NCBI RefSeq assembly: GCF_013426205.1
Contig: NC_089428.1
Span: 558,001-622,000, forward strand
Reading direction: 5' to 3'
Source of the DNA: Metarhizium brunneum
Taxonomy: Eukaryota > Ascomycota > Sordariomycetes > Hypocreales > Clavicipitaceae
DNA length: 64,000 nucleotides
How positions within the stretch are numbered: the stretch's first letter is position 1; each line of letters begins with the position of its first letter. The notes beneath the pieces were generated by a model that saw nothing but the letters and a program-made list of their open reading frames with translations, was not told the origin of the DNA and did not search any database. This document shows, piece by piece, positions 44,037 through 55,136 of the stretch. Both the position numbers and the translations under genes were made by a program.

Positions 44037-45416
44037 ATGGCTATTCTCAAGGCCTTCACTACTGCTGTTATAGCCGCTCTCTCTTTGAGCGTTGCTGCTG
44101 CCCTTGCGCAAGACAGTAACGGTCAAAAAGATAAATATATTGTCACCCTCAAGAGCGGCATTTCCACTCGCGATGTCGAATCCCATATGAACTGGGCCCG
44201 AGGCATCCATGATGCCAGCCTGGGTCGTCGCGCCCTAGATTTGCCGGGCATTCAGAAGAGGTATGACTTTGGTGACTTCCACGCTTACTTGGGGTCATTT
44301 GATAAAGAGACTCTTGAGAAAATCATGGGCAACCCAGATGTAAGTCTATATCTAGCATGAGATTTAGCGTGGGACAGGGATTATCTTTTACAAGAAATAC
44401 TACTAAACGGATCTATTTATAGGTACTAGGCGTCGAGCCTGATGGAATAACAATGCCGTTAGCATTGACAACGCAGCAGAACCCTCCGTGGGCTCTAAGC
44501 GCCATGTCTAGCCGAACACCAGGGCCCCAGCCCTATCGGTACGACGATAGCGCTGGCCAAAATACCTTTGCATACGTACTAGATTCAGGTGTCCACGATA
44601 AACATGTGGAATTCGGTGGCCGTGTTACCCCGGGCTGGAGTGATTACGAACAGGACTTCCCAGGCAGGCCGCATGGTGATGTTACTGGCCACGGAACCAT
44701 GGTTGCCGGTATTATCGCCTCCAATACCTACGGTGTCGCCAAGAAGGCAAATATTATTGCTGTCCAGACGGATCAGACAGTATCAGGATTGCTAGGCAGC
44801 ATAGCGTGGGCCGTGCGGGATATCCAGAGTCAAGGCCGCGTCGGTCAGGCCGTTATTAATTACTCGGGAGGTTCGTATGCGAGATCTTCTGCACCTCTTG
44901 GTGTTTTTTGCATCCTAATTAGAAGTAGGGCTCCATACTGTTTCCAATTCTGCCGGATACCCGTATCAACCCGGAATTGCCATGGCCAAGAGTATGGATA
45001 TTGCGTTTAACGAAGGGATTCTCTGCGTCATTGCTGCTGGCAACGACGGTAAAGTAGTTGAACAATCCACAACTCCTTATCAAGGCAACTCTACTACTGC
45101 TTTAGTGGTCGGCGGAATTAATCAACAATGGGATTTTATGCGCCTCTCCAACCACGGTCCCAGCGTCGATATTCTCGCTCCTGGTGAGAACGTTATAACG
45201 ATTACTAGAGACTCCGACACGGCCACAACGGTACAGTCGGGTACTTCGCTCGCAGCTCCCCACGTTGCCGGGCTGGCATTGTATCTAATCGCTGCCGAGA
45301 AGATTAAGACGCCCACGGAGCTTAGGGCTAGGATCTTGGCTCTTGCCACCAAGGACAAAATTACCAACGTCCCGGCTAACACGGTTAACCTGCTTGCGTT
45401 TAATGGGGTTCAGTAG
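44037..45416 (+). CDS. Secreted subtilisin-like serine protease (S8, proteinase K-like)
   Basis: Three exons, 44037-44339, 44423-44870 and about 44923-45416, encode about 414 residues. A signal peptide (1-24) comes first, then an I9-type inhibitor propeptide (KYIVTLKSGISTRDVESHM). The catalytic domain has Asp155 in YVLDSGVH, His191 in DVTGHGTMVAG, the oxyanion Asn in IAAGND and Ser about 359 in SGTSLAAPHVAG. This is the layout of secreted fungal alkaline proteases, including cuticle- and keratin-degrading ones. The second intron (GTTCGT donor, acceptor at 44922 or 44925) is less certain; the expected segment between VINYSGG and GLHTVSNSAGY is unusual compared with S8 relatives (normally N-x-S-L-G-G-G). 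If that intron is wrong, a frameshift would inactivate the enzyme. Confidence 0.8.
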
Positions 45417-46350
45417 CCGATGTATGCGGGACAGGGGGTTTAGGAGTTTGTGACGGGATAAAGGCACGGCATACTATTGTCGACTGTGACTTACATGGAG
45501 CAATTGCTGTCAAGTTAACGATAAGTCCCCGAGGAAGAGTCCAAACCACTAGAAATTGGCATGATGTTTGTTAAAGTTAAATGGTTAACAAATACTAAAG
45601 CTACATGATTGCCCTATAAAGAAGTTTGAGCTATTCACCCTGGAATTGGAGACTGAATCTATTGGTGGCAACCTCGTACTAAGAAGCTCTCATCCTAAAG
45701 CTGCACACTTTATGTAACTACATGTAAGTATCCTCCTCAAGTAGGCAGTGTAAAAGGCCACATTAGACCCAATCAGCAAGGAGCTACAATCTTTATCCCC
45801 CTTTCTCCCGCTATTCCTGGGACAAATGCATCACCTAACTCCGCTGCTGGCGCTGAAACCAGCCTGTCGTCTTGGGCAAATTGTCCACAAGATTGATCAG
45901 TCACGCCATTAAGGCGGCCAAAGTCGTGTCTCAATGGTTGTCAGGGTCGAACATTGCGCCGTGGAGTAAAGACGATGTAGCCTCGTGGAACTTGATCGTA
46001 GATTCAGCAAAGTAATGTGAACCCTTACAGTCAGACAAGTACGCTTGCAAAAGATGACATCTATAACGGCACCAAAAGGCGCTCATTCTATTGCATAAGA
46101 AGTATCTAAGAAAAGTAAAAATGAAAAAAGAAAGCGATGTCTATCCTGTGAGCAGCTTTGCCAAAGCGACGAAGCGAAAAACCATGTCTAATATGATGAA
46201 ACCTAGAGTTTCTAGGTACTTCCTACAATGCCGCAAACGTAACATTATAAACAGAAGCAGCAACTCCCGACGTTAAGGTCCCGCTATCCGACAAACACTT
46301 CATCTTAAGTTGGTAAGATGAAGCTAAACTTGTCCAGGTCCTTGTGTAAT
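45417..46350. other. Intergenic between converging genes
   Basis: No gene is supported in these 930 bp, and no repeat or RNA signal is seen. Confidence 0.5.
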
Positions 46351-47118
46351 CTACTTAAGACCCGCGCCTCCCTCCTCGATAAGCGGGATATCGCCGGAAG
46401 AGTTATACTCAAGAGTACATTTGAATGGATCGGCCCCAGCGTCCATGACGTTGAGGGGCGCTTGCACGCATTGAAGCATCGCACCACATTCAGTCTTTAC
46501 AGTGAGCACATCCCGCAGAGTCAACTGTATCGTCTCCCCTTCGCCGGCGGGGACCTGCTGCTGGTCCAATTTGAACCTGTTGCCGTCCTGCAGATAGGCC
46601 TCCTTGATACTGGTGTCGGTGCATTTCAAGTCGTACTCTCTGAGAATTCGGGACACGACGGTATAAATGTCCCTGTGTCTAATCTTGCGCTCCTTCTGGA
46701 CGTTGAGGCAGATGATGCCGGGGGGCGTGTCGGCGGGGACGTCGTCCCTGTCAATCATGAACTTGCACTTGCCCTCGCTGCGTCGGGGCAAGAAGGTGAT
46801 GGCCACGTCTGCTTGAGTCTCTCCGTCGTCGTTCTTGCCTGCGTCGGCCCTTGGTGCTACTCCAATCATCCGTCGCCGCTTCTTCTTCTCTTCCTCCTCG
46901 TCCTCGTCTGGCTTATCCTCGTCCTCGTTGTCTTCCGGATGAAGCACCTGGTCTAGCTGGTCCAAGAGAGGGGCAAGGGTAGATCCTCCAGCGCGTGCAA
47001 CCAGCCCATCTCCAGTCGAGGCATCAAGTGAAGTGACTGCATTTTCGTCGGCTGCAGGAGCACCAAATACTGCTGCCGGAGAGAGCACGAGTGCGCTAAG
47101 AAGAACTCGGAGTGCCAT
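46351..47118 (-). CDS. Secreted acidic/basic protein of unknown function
   Basis: This uninterrupted ORF encodes 255 residues and starts with a clear signal peptide (MALRVLLSALVLSPAAVFG, cut near residue 19-20). A linker with an acidic run (EDNEDEDKPDEDEEEE) followed at once by a basic run (KKKRRR, about 78-84) resembles a Kex2-processed propeptide. The C-terminal 140 residues hold five or six cysteines (KCKF, GIICLN, LKCTD, TECGAMLQC, FKCTLEYN) and look like a compact disulfide-bonded domain. I recognise no family. A TATA-like TATATATTTT lies upstream near 47245. The charge organisation recalls the neighbouring secreted protein at 53354-55136, but there is no convincing similarity. Confidence 0.7.
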   Translation of the reverse strand: MALRVLLSALVLSPAAVFGAPAADENAVTSLDASTGDGLVARAGGSTLAPLLDQLDQVLHPEDNEDEDKPDEDEEEEKKKRRRMIGVAPRADAGKNDDGETQADVAITFLPRRSEGKCKFMIDRDDVPADTPPGIICLNVQKERKIRHRDIYTVVSRILREYDLKCTDTSIKEAYLQDGNRFKLDQQQVPAGEGETIQLTLRDVLTVKTECGAMLQCVQAPLNVMDAGADPFKCTLEYNSSGDIPLIEEGGAGLK

Positions 47119-50100
47119 GGTGTTTAAATAGTGTAATGAGTGGATTCTGTAAAGATGTTGAGGGTTGAAGTCTGTGGTTTGAGTGCAATGATTGTGAAAG
47201 AGGTGCTCGTCGGGTTCCTGATGCAGAGGGAAAAGGACCTTTTATATATTTTGATCCTACCTCCGAGCAAAGGGGTTTCCGGCCACGAAGATTCTTTCCT
47301 GTCGTCACGAAAGAACGCATAAGCGAGCTCATGCCTGAGTTGTGCGCAGCTTGGTTGGAGTATCAGACGATAGTCAACTCTTAACGAGGGGGCTCGTAAG
47401 GCTTGATGCTTATTCGGTATAGCTCACCGGAGGATCAGGTCAGAAATTGAATATGATGTGGGTTGCTGTTGCAAACGCATAGAAACAACATGTATAATTC
47501 CAAATGGCTTGTCACTATGCGATTCAATGTGCACGGCACGTTCCGGGTGCAATCGCTTACACCGGGCGGAGAGGTCCCGCAAGGGTCAGGGATCGATCAT
47601 GTAACGAGACCACATGGCCTACTTGCCGAGCCGACATAGTACTGCGGAGAATAAATGCAAATTCATATGCATAAGCTCGGAACTCGGCGTGTTTTGTTCG
47701 CTTTATGACTCGCAACCCCGTTTCTTAGACACCCCAGTTGAGCGGGCTGCACATAGTTGACATCAGTCCACCTCTGCCCACTCATGACGTAGGCCTAAAG
47801 AGTGAACTCTTATGCAACCAGTAGCGTGAATTACCTCTGCGCAAGTCCGCGGACGGCGAATAACTTTTGTTCGGCGCGCGCGACTGTAGCCCACTACTTC
47901 GTACATCTTGATTCATCCCGTATACTTAGTCGTTACTGCTAGATACTGCTTGTATTTTCTTGCTCTTTGCCCGCACTTCCCTGAAATAAAGGACAAACGC
48001 TCTGTTCTTACCTATAGCGCTTGCATTCCAATTGCTAATCCGGCAGCACATTCACTTCTAGGTCCTCTGTGTAGCCGGCTATCGGTGCGGGCCGCGCGCG
48101 CGTGCCGAGCAGGGTGTTGGGTAGACCAAATCTTCAATCTCCGGATTTCTTCCGCGCAGAAAGAAGTTTAAGCTATCCTTGTATAGACCCCTATTATTTG
48201 GGACCTTACGGCTTCCTACATAGTCCCATTAGCTAGCCCTGATCTCCCAAAGGGGCACTGGACGTGTTAAGCGAGTGGTTAAGGTCGTCACGCAAAAGTA
48301 CGTAAACAAAGCACCATATACTATTGCATTAACTGAAAGGAGCTCATGTCTTTACTCTATCCTCCGTTGGTGATCTCATCTATCAGATGAATTCGTTCTC
48401 AGCTTCTGTGCGGTAGTAGCTAGAGAAGACGTGCGTCTTGAAAGGTGAAGGTGCATTACCCCCAACCACATGAGGGAAATTGCTTAAAATATTGTACCAT
48501 GACAAACCCTGACAGAGCATTGCCGAGCGTGGGTACAAGGCTAAAAAACCCGGTGTTCGGGGTTTGCAATATCGAGCGCATGAAGTCTCCAAGGATGTGG
48601 CAAGGTCAAGGTTGTTTAAAGTCAATAGGCGAGTGTCTTGCAGCAGCCAATCATGTGCTGCCGTTGCGGCCGTTTGAACCAGACAGCCGGATTGATTTTT
48701 AAATTGCTCGGCCCGCGCCATGAGGCCCCATTTTTTAAAGTCAATATCAAATCAATTTTTTACATGTGCCATCAACTTGTATTAAACCTGAAAGAGCAGC
48801 CCTATACACGATAATACATACCAGTTGTACAAGGTACTGCTATGTCGCGGTAGCTAACAACAGCGCCTGTTACCTCCCAGAACGTGACTTTGTACGAAAC
48901 TACTTAAGTAGGCGGACCGGGAAGCAGTACTCCCAAGAGTAATTACGACTATAAAGACTTGGCTCGGGCGCGGACGCAAGTTTAAGCATGGGCCTACTTT
49001 TGTACCAATTTGCACAGTGATAGCCCCTAGATGCCAGCGGAGCCTCTTCAGGCTGCCGAAGAATTGCCGGAGCAGGGATCGCGGTAGTCGCTTTGATTCT
49101 TGGTCCATCATGCCTGCATGGTCCGCTAAGACACGACCTTGGCTGCAAAGTAAAAGCCCGCAAACCAAAGGTGCTCTCGCATTCCTTAGTTGTCAAGCCG
49201 CTGGTGTGCCCACAACAGACTCTATTCGAACATGTACTGCTCGTATGGTATAAAGTGCTATCTGGTGCAAACAAAATACAATAGAAGTTATGCTCTGCGC
49301 TTGCAAAGGTAGACCAGATACCCGACTCTGTCGTGAATTTGGGTTTTGTATGTCCACCGACAATATTGATACGTGCATTAATAACCCTCGGTGTATGTGA
49401 AGTGCGAAATGGCGCACTGGACAAAGTGTCCGCCTTGGCATAAAGTGTCTAGCTTAGCCATATCTGAGCAAAATACATGTAAATGGCTCCTGCTGCCCTA
49501 CAACGCGAGGAAATGTATGCTTAGCTGTTCTCGTCTGTCATCACATGACCCGGGCCATTGTCCTTAGCACTTAACCCTCTGTCTTGACTCGGTCTCCCAC
49601 CGGTGAATGCATTGACGGTTCATTGGATCCGGCGGAGCGGATACGAGACGGCATTCACGGAAGGGGCGGGCAATTCCGACTAGATGCAACATGAAACAAT
49701 TTCGGAATTACCGGGAACTCTGGACCCCTTACCATTGACGCTACACGCAACGTACCATGGATCCAACTGGATGAATGACACATCGGCTTACTAAACGCCC
49801 ACCGGCGATATGTCGCGCCGCACACGCCCGACGATGAACTTGGCAGTACACGGCTATATTTCATACAGATACATAGCCTTTACACCAGTCCATGAAGCAA
49901 TTCACGCTAGGCTTTTCTCGATTTTCTTTACTTCTCACAGTCTGCGGGTAAAATAGTTTTGTAGTTCCGCTTCGTCCATCCGGAATGCCTAGACCTCCTA
50001 CATATCCGGTATACCCGACAGTCGCTTTGCCAATGTTACACAGAGGCCACCCAAACAAGACCGCTTCAGTGCCCGATCAGAAAATGGAGCTGTTATCATT

Positions 50101-50208
50101 GTCCAAATTTTATGACCTGCAATGTTTGAGCGGCGATAAAAAGTATTCCTTCCGCAGTAGGCGCCAACACCTGGAGCACTTCGGCCACTTCACCTTACCA
50201 CCGCGATA
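47119..50208. other. Three-kilobase gap without a supportable gene
   Basis: Small open frames (for example minus 48900-49424 and minus 48383-48721) have no domain, signal peptide or splice structure. A GC-rich patch at 48090-48115 is made of CGCG repeats. I see no RNA gene and no member of the dispersed repeat family. Confidence 0.45.
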
Positions 50209-51446
50209 ATGAAGCTGGCACTACGAATAGACCATGAATCGAATGCAACCTCCTTCCGACCCGGCGATTGGCTGCGAGGAACATTAGAGATACGTGGTTG
50301 TCTGTTTAAACACCCTCCCCGGATCACGGCAACATTTTGGGGTGAGCAACGGAGCACAAGCCCAGTCCTCAGTATTGCCGCTTACCAAGCTTGCCTCTAC
50401 AGGTAGACTGATAGTGAGGTTGTCTCCCGAAGGCAACGGTTGTTGTCCTACCGAGCATTATCATGCGGTAAGCGTACCGTCACAGCAGTCCCCCGCTAGT
50501 TCTAATGCAGTGTCTAGCTATTTGAGCAATCGAAGCTGCTCGAGGTTTCGCAGTCAACTGTTGTAAAGGACAAGCCCAACAGTTGCGTCTATTTGTGTCC
50601 CATGGAGTTCAGGTTTCCAACAAGTATCAACTGTACCTGCGCCGATGCCTGCCAGTTACCATCAACCATGACTATTCACAACGGCAAGCTCCGAGTAAAA
50701 TCGACATATTCACTGTCTGCCAGGGTGGAGCGACGTGTAGTTGGAAGAGTAACAAGATCCTGCAGAGTCAAGCAGGAGCTTCCCTTCATCTGCAACCCCG
50801 TCATCCAGAATCTCCCCTCATTATGCGCCGTCGCAATCTCGGCTGATAAGCTAAGTCGAAGCGGCAAATTTGCCCCTAGAGAGTCTGCAGAGAGCAATTA
50901 TGAAGAATCTCTGCCTTTGTACTCGCCGTCCTTGCAGATGGAGATAATTCTCCCTCAACCACCAGTACTGATTCTCGGGCGTGGGACGCCAGTGAAATTG
51001 GTGCTCCACACGCCGCGAGAGATAATGCAATCCGCTACCATCTACGTACGGAGTGTCAAATTGCAATTAAAGGCTATTATATCTGCTCTTCCGCGATCGA
51101 CTTGGCATAGTGTGACTGACACACGTCTTGGAAACACTATAAGCGGAGCGGTGCCCATCAAGTCTGAGCATTTCCAGCTGGAACTGGGGGCTTGGGGAAT
51201 GTTTATGGCCATGCAGTCCCGACCGTCCTTGAATTCCTGCCTGTTAAAAGTTGCATACTCCCTTGAAATCGTCACAGGCCTGTCTAATGGATTAGAAGGT
51301 CCTATACAGGTATGCCTTGTGCTATTTTTGTTACTGTAAGTAACGCTAATCGACGTGAGCATTCATAGTACCTAACGGCTTCTCTGGACGTTCTTGTGAT
51401 GGATCCCCCTCCACCATATGAAGCTGTAGTTGCTAATGTAATATAA
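50209..51446 (+). CDS. Arrestin-like protein with C-terminal PPxY motif
   Basis: Four exons, 50209-50341, 50403-50467, 50518-51309 and 51369-51446, give about 355 residues. The N-terminal arrestin fold is seen in LRIDHESNATSFRPGDWLRG, TATFWGRLIVRL (across the first intron) and FPTSINCTCADACQLPSTM. YSLSARVERR and the C-terminal arrestin lobe follow (PPVLILGRGTPVKLVL, then YVRSVKLQLKA). The last exon encodes DPPPPYE just before the stop, a PPxY motif that WW domains of Rsp5/Nedd4-type ubiquitin ligases bind. It is therefore a candidate ligase adaptor for endocytosis of membrane transporters, as known for fungal arrestin-related proteins. Introns are 50-61 nt with good donors. It is shorter than the yeast adaptors (often more than 500 residues). 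Confidence 0.85.
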
Positions 51447-51692
51447 CTTGAAGTCGGTCAAACACCTGGGTAATCGCTTTGTGCGTTGATATTGTATGGC
51501 TAACTACTGGTTGGCGTATCAAGACATCTGGACCACCAAAATTATATTGGAAATAATAAAACACTCATTGCTGGCCACGACTTTATCAGCCACGCAGATA
51601 TCCCTCCATTCTCACGCATTTATCCCCATCGCAATTCGGCAAATAGCATATTCTGTCCAACGCCCTGCTTAGATGTCACCTGTCGAGCCCGG

Positions 51693-51862
51693 TGTGACAA
51701 GGGCCTAGAGACTTGGAGCAATGTACTCAATTCGTCTAATAACAGTCTTTGGTATCAAAGGTCCTTGGTTTTCCTCAAGGCCTCGGTGGTCGAAGACGTC
51801 TTGAAATACAAGACGTCGGTGAGGGCCTTCTGCCCTAATCCCGTGACCGTAGCCCTTGTGTA
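51693..51862 (+). repeat. Dispersed MITE-like repeat, copy E (with terminal inverted repeats)
   Basis: The copy starts TGTGACAAGGGC at 51693 and ends GCCCTTGTGTA at 51862. The ends are near-perfect inverted repeats of each other, which suggests a non-autonomous DNA transposon of about 170 bp. Internal blocks AAAGGTCCTTGGTTTTC and TACAAGACGTCGGTGAGGGC are shared with the other copies. It lies about 250 bp after the arrestin-like gene and is the best-preserved copy. Confidence 0.7.
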
Positions 51863-53353
51863 ACCAGCCATTTCCGTGTAACACCCGGCGTCTTTTTGTT
51901 CCCTGTACAGCCCTGCCACTCGTATCGAAATACGGCTCAAGTTCCTCTGTAACATCTCCCCAGTCGTCATGCTATAAACACTTGGTCCTGACACATCCGC
52001 ATTCCTTGCAGTTAACTCGGCTACAAGCCATACTTTGATGCTTTAAAAGATAATCTCAAGAAGTCTTACAAGCCGACCACGGCCCAAAGCCTCAAGTATT
52101 TGCTGTCCAGCACCACCTGATGTCGAGGCGACATCTTGCCCAGCAGTGGCCGCCCTTGCTGCATCCGTAGTTGTCTGAGTTCCAGGAGGGGCGCGAAAAT
52201 AATCGTTTCACACTTTGTCCTTCTCCGAGTCCACCGGGTATACATCAAACGCACTTCATGCAGAAGGGTTATCGAGTTTAAGGGCTATATGGTCATGCAA
52301 TACCACTAGTAACACTGTTATGGAGCCGTATCAAGCTACAAGACCGTAACGTGCCTCTTAGGAAACGCACACGTGGCTTAGACAGTGTCTGGGTTGCGTG
52401 AACTGACTGGGTTGCCGTTCTTTGTTATTTTTGCGTGTTGCATTCGTTTTATTTCAAGCGTTGTAGATAAAACTTCCGGGCTATGTAGTTACGGATTGCT
52501 ATCAATTCGCCGTGCCTCGCATCAATATCAAGTCTTGTGCAACGCCAGTGACGTGCAGTCCGACGGTTGGTGCCCAGGCCGCATCGGGAAACGGCAAGTG
52601 CCGACATCCGAAGTCCTTGCCCCCTGCGGCTGTCTCACTAAGACACGGTTCAATTATTGATTTGCTTCGCATTATCTTTATCTGATGTTTATACATACTT
52701 CATACAAGGCGCTGCTGCCGACGAAATGTCGCCCTTGCAGTAGGGAAGCCGGAGACAGCGTGTAATAAATATCGTGCCTTACTTATTCTCTCTGGTTCGG
52801 AGACCGTGCCGGCAGTCTCGGGTCCGGCAAATGGATCATTTGTATTTAACCATAAATCCGAAGTACCACGGGCTGTTCCTAGCGTACTCTGGGCAGATTC
52901 ACCGAGAGCCCATGCAAGCCAAGCCAGCCATCCAAAAGTCCGCTGATCTCTTTTTGCAGGAAAGATAGTAAAGCCGATGGGCTAAACACAATCGCACCTG
53001 CGGAGACATGAACACCGCAGACTGACAAGGCAAAGCGACATGTATTGAAACTGCTGTGGCTGCTTCGCCCTCTCACGCCTCTCATATCTTGTGTTGAGAA
53101 AACAACAGCAATTTACACAGCAGAATAATGATATTTTCAGTGGATTATAGGTATCTTGATTAAGTAACACAGTGATATTAAATAATAATGACCAGACTGA
53201 AGAACCTTGTACAGCCCCTGAAAACCCGGGAAATGGACCCCGTCAGAGCCCCTGGAGACCCCTGTGATAACACCAGCCTCATCCAAGCCCTAATTTTAAA
53301 CCCTAGAAAAAGCAACCATCGTGACCTGCCGACCCAGCGCATCTCTCTCGCCT
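51863..53353. other. Intergenic
   Basis: No gene is supported in these 1.5 kb. Short frames such as 52385-52660 lack any recognisable feature. Confidence 0.5.
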
Positions 53354-55136
53354 CTACTCCGCCAGTGGCCAGAAGATAGCTCCGGTCAAGCTCCTGCATT
53401 TACCACCCTCGGGGTCCCAGGCACCGCCGCAGACTCTACAAGCCGTATACCCAGCCTCGAGCTCCTCATCCGTCTGCCCGCCTCCGCACTGAATCTCGCC
53501 CGTCGAATCGAAACAACTTCTCTCCGGCTCCGGCTCCGGCGGCGGCCAGATACGCGTGCCGGCCTTGCTCACGCACTTACCGCCCTCGGGGTCCCAGGCA
53601 AACCCGCAAACTCCGCAGATGGCATATCCTGCCTGCAGCTCGGCTGCCGACTGCCCTCCGCCGCACTGGATTTCGCCATTCGAGTCCGAGCACGTCCCCG
53701 AGATCTCGGGGGGTATCGAAGCCGGAGAATTGGGAGGCAGCTTCCGCGGCCAGAGCAGCTCCCCGGTCTTGGTCATGCATGTGCTGCTCTCCGCGTCCCA
53801 CCCGCCTCTGCAGATACTACAGACGGTCAGGCCGGTCCAAAGCTCTGCTATTGACTGGTCGCCGGCCACTGGCTCCGGGGGTGTATCGGGAGGCTCGGGA
53901 GACTCCAGCGGCCAGAGGACGTCGCCAGTCTTGCTCACGCATATGCCGCCCTCGGGGTCCCAGGCAAACCCGCATCCTCCGCAGACGGCACGTCCCGTCT
54001 TGAGCTCTAGTACTGTTTGTCCGCTGCCGCACTCAAATTCGCCAATAGAGTTGGAACATATGTCTATGGGCTCTGGCTCCGGGGGGGTCTCTGGTGCAGA
54101 CTCAAAGTCCTGTCCGGGGGGGTTCAGCGATAATATAATCGACACCACGCGGCACTGCAAAGCGCACTCATCGCCGCCGGGCGGGAGGTCAAATAAATTG
54201 CACTGAATAGGTGTTAGCTCTGCAAAGCAATGGCATAATGTTGCCCTTTGCACTCACCCTGCACTTTCCGAACCAGACGTAGCGCTCCGGCGGCACTTCC
54301 TCCTCCTCTTCTTCCTCGCTCTGAATCTTCTCCAGCTCCTCTACGAGCTTATTGCAGCTCTCTTTGAGCTGGGTCGTAACAATAGCACTGTCTAACTCCT
54401 CGTTGTACATCTTCTCGCATATTCCTGCAAGCTCTTCCAGGCCCTTGATTCTCTGGTTTTCGTTTTCCTCCTCCTCTCGACGTGCTTTTTCCTTGGCTTG
54501 AGCCTCCTCGCGGAGTCGCTCATTCATTTCCCATTGTGTCTCTCCAAAAAGACGAAACACGCTCTTGAAAAACTGGATAAGCTTATACTTGAGCTCGTTG
54601 CCGTAAATATCGTCGCGCTGGGGTCCGCCAATAGCTTCCTGGAGGCTGGCCATGGCGTTGTCAAACCACGTCACAGCGTGCCCGATGGGATTATCCCACG
54701 CCTTGACCATTTCGAGAAGGTCGCGGGCGTAGGGGGCGACAATCATAAACGCGGCAGCCTTGCCAATGGCCTTGGGCACGCGCAGGCGGCATGACAAGCC
54801 GCGCTTCAGGCACGGCGGGCCTTTGGGGTACGTGGTGCCCGGCTTCTTTCTCGGCCCCTTGAGTGTGTCGTCTCTCCAGTCTGAGGAGCCCAGTTTGGGC
54901 CGATGGAGCTCCGGTAACCCCCCGGGCATCTTGTCCATCGGGGGCTTGGGTCCGTCCTGAGGGAGTTTGGGCAGCCCGGCCAGCCCCCAGCCCGGGATGC
55001 CGGCCCGTACTGCGTCGGAAAGAAGCTTGCTCGGCGGCGTCTCTTTGTACGGCGGACCCGGCGGCGCTCTGTTGACAATGGCTAGGTGTGCGCTGGCTAG
55101 CCCTAGGAGGCCAAGACAGGGAAGTGAAAGCTTCAT
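53354..55136 (-). CDS. Secreted protein with four cysteine-rich tandem repeats
   Basis: Two exons, 55136-54258 and 54202-53354 (55-nt intron, GTGAGT donor), give about 575 residues. The start at 55136 places a signal peptide first (MKLSLPCLGLLGLASA); the frame is open upstream but less suitable. A Pro/Gly/Lys-rich segment (25-120) leads to a helical, Glu/Lys-rich coiled-coil-like region (about 190-275) and then to exon 2, which carries four repeats of about 50 residues. The consensus is C-x-x-S-x-G-E-x-x-C-G-x-G-Q, E-L-x-x-G, C-x-x-C-x-x-x-W-D-x-E-x-x-x-C and a W-P end. The second repeat has lost its first cysteine pair. Pro/Glu-rich linkers separate them. I do not recognise the repeat. Extracellular, perhaps cell-wall or host-binding, is inference. 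Confidence 0.75.

Noticed and set aside
48090..48170. GC-rich patch with GTGTTGGGTAGACC resembling a 5S 3' half
   Set aside because: Only a few bases match, without the paired ends or the rest of the 5S sequence.
48900..49424. 174-codon minus-strand frame
   Set aside because: No domain, no signal peptide, no splice context and ordinary codon structure; a chance frame in a gene-poor gap.
53556..54206. 216-codon plus-strand frame
   Set aside because: It mirrors the cysteine-repeat exon on the other strand; its apparent repetition is explained by that exon.
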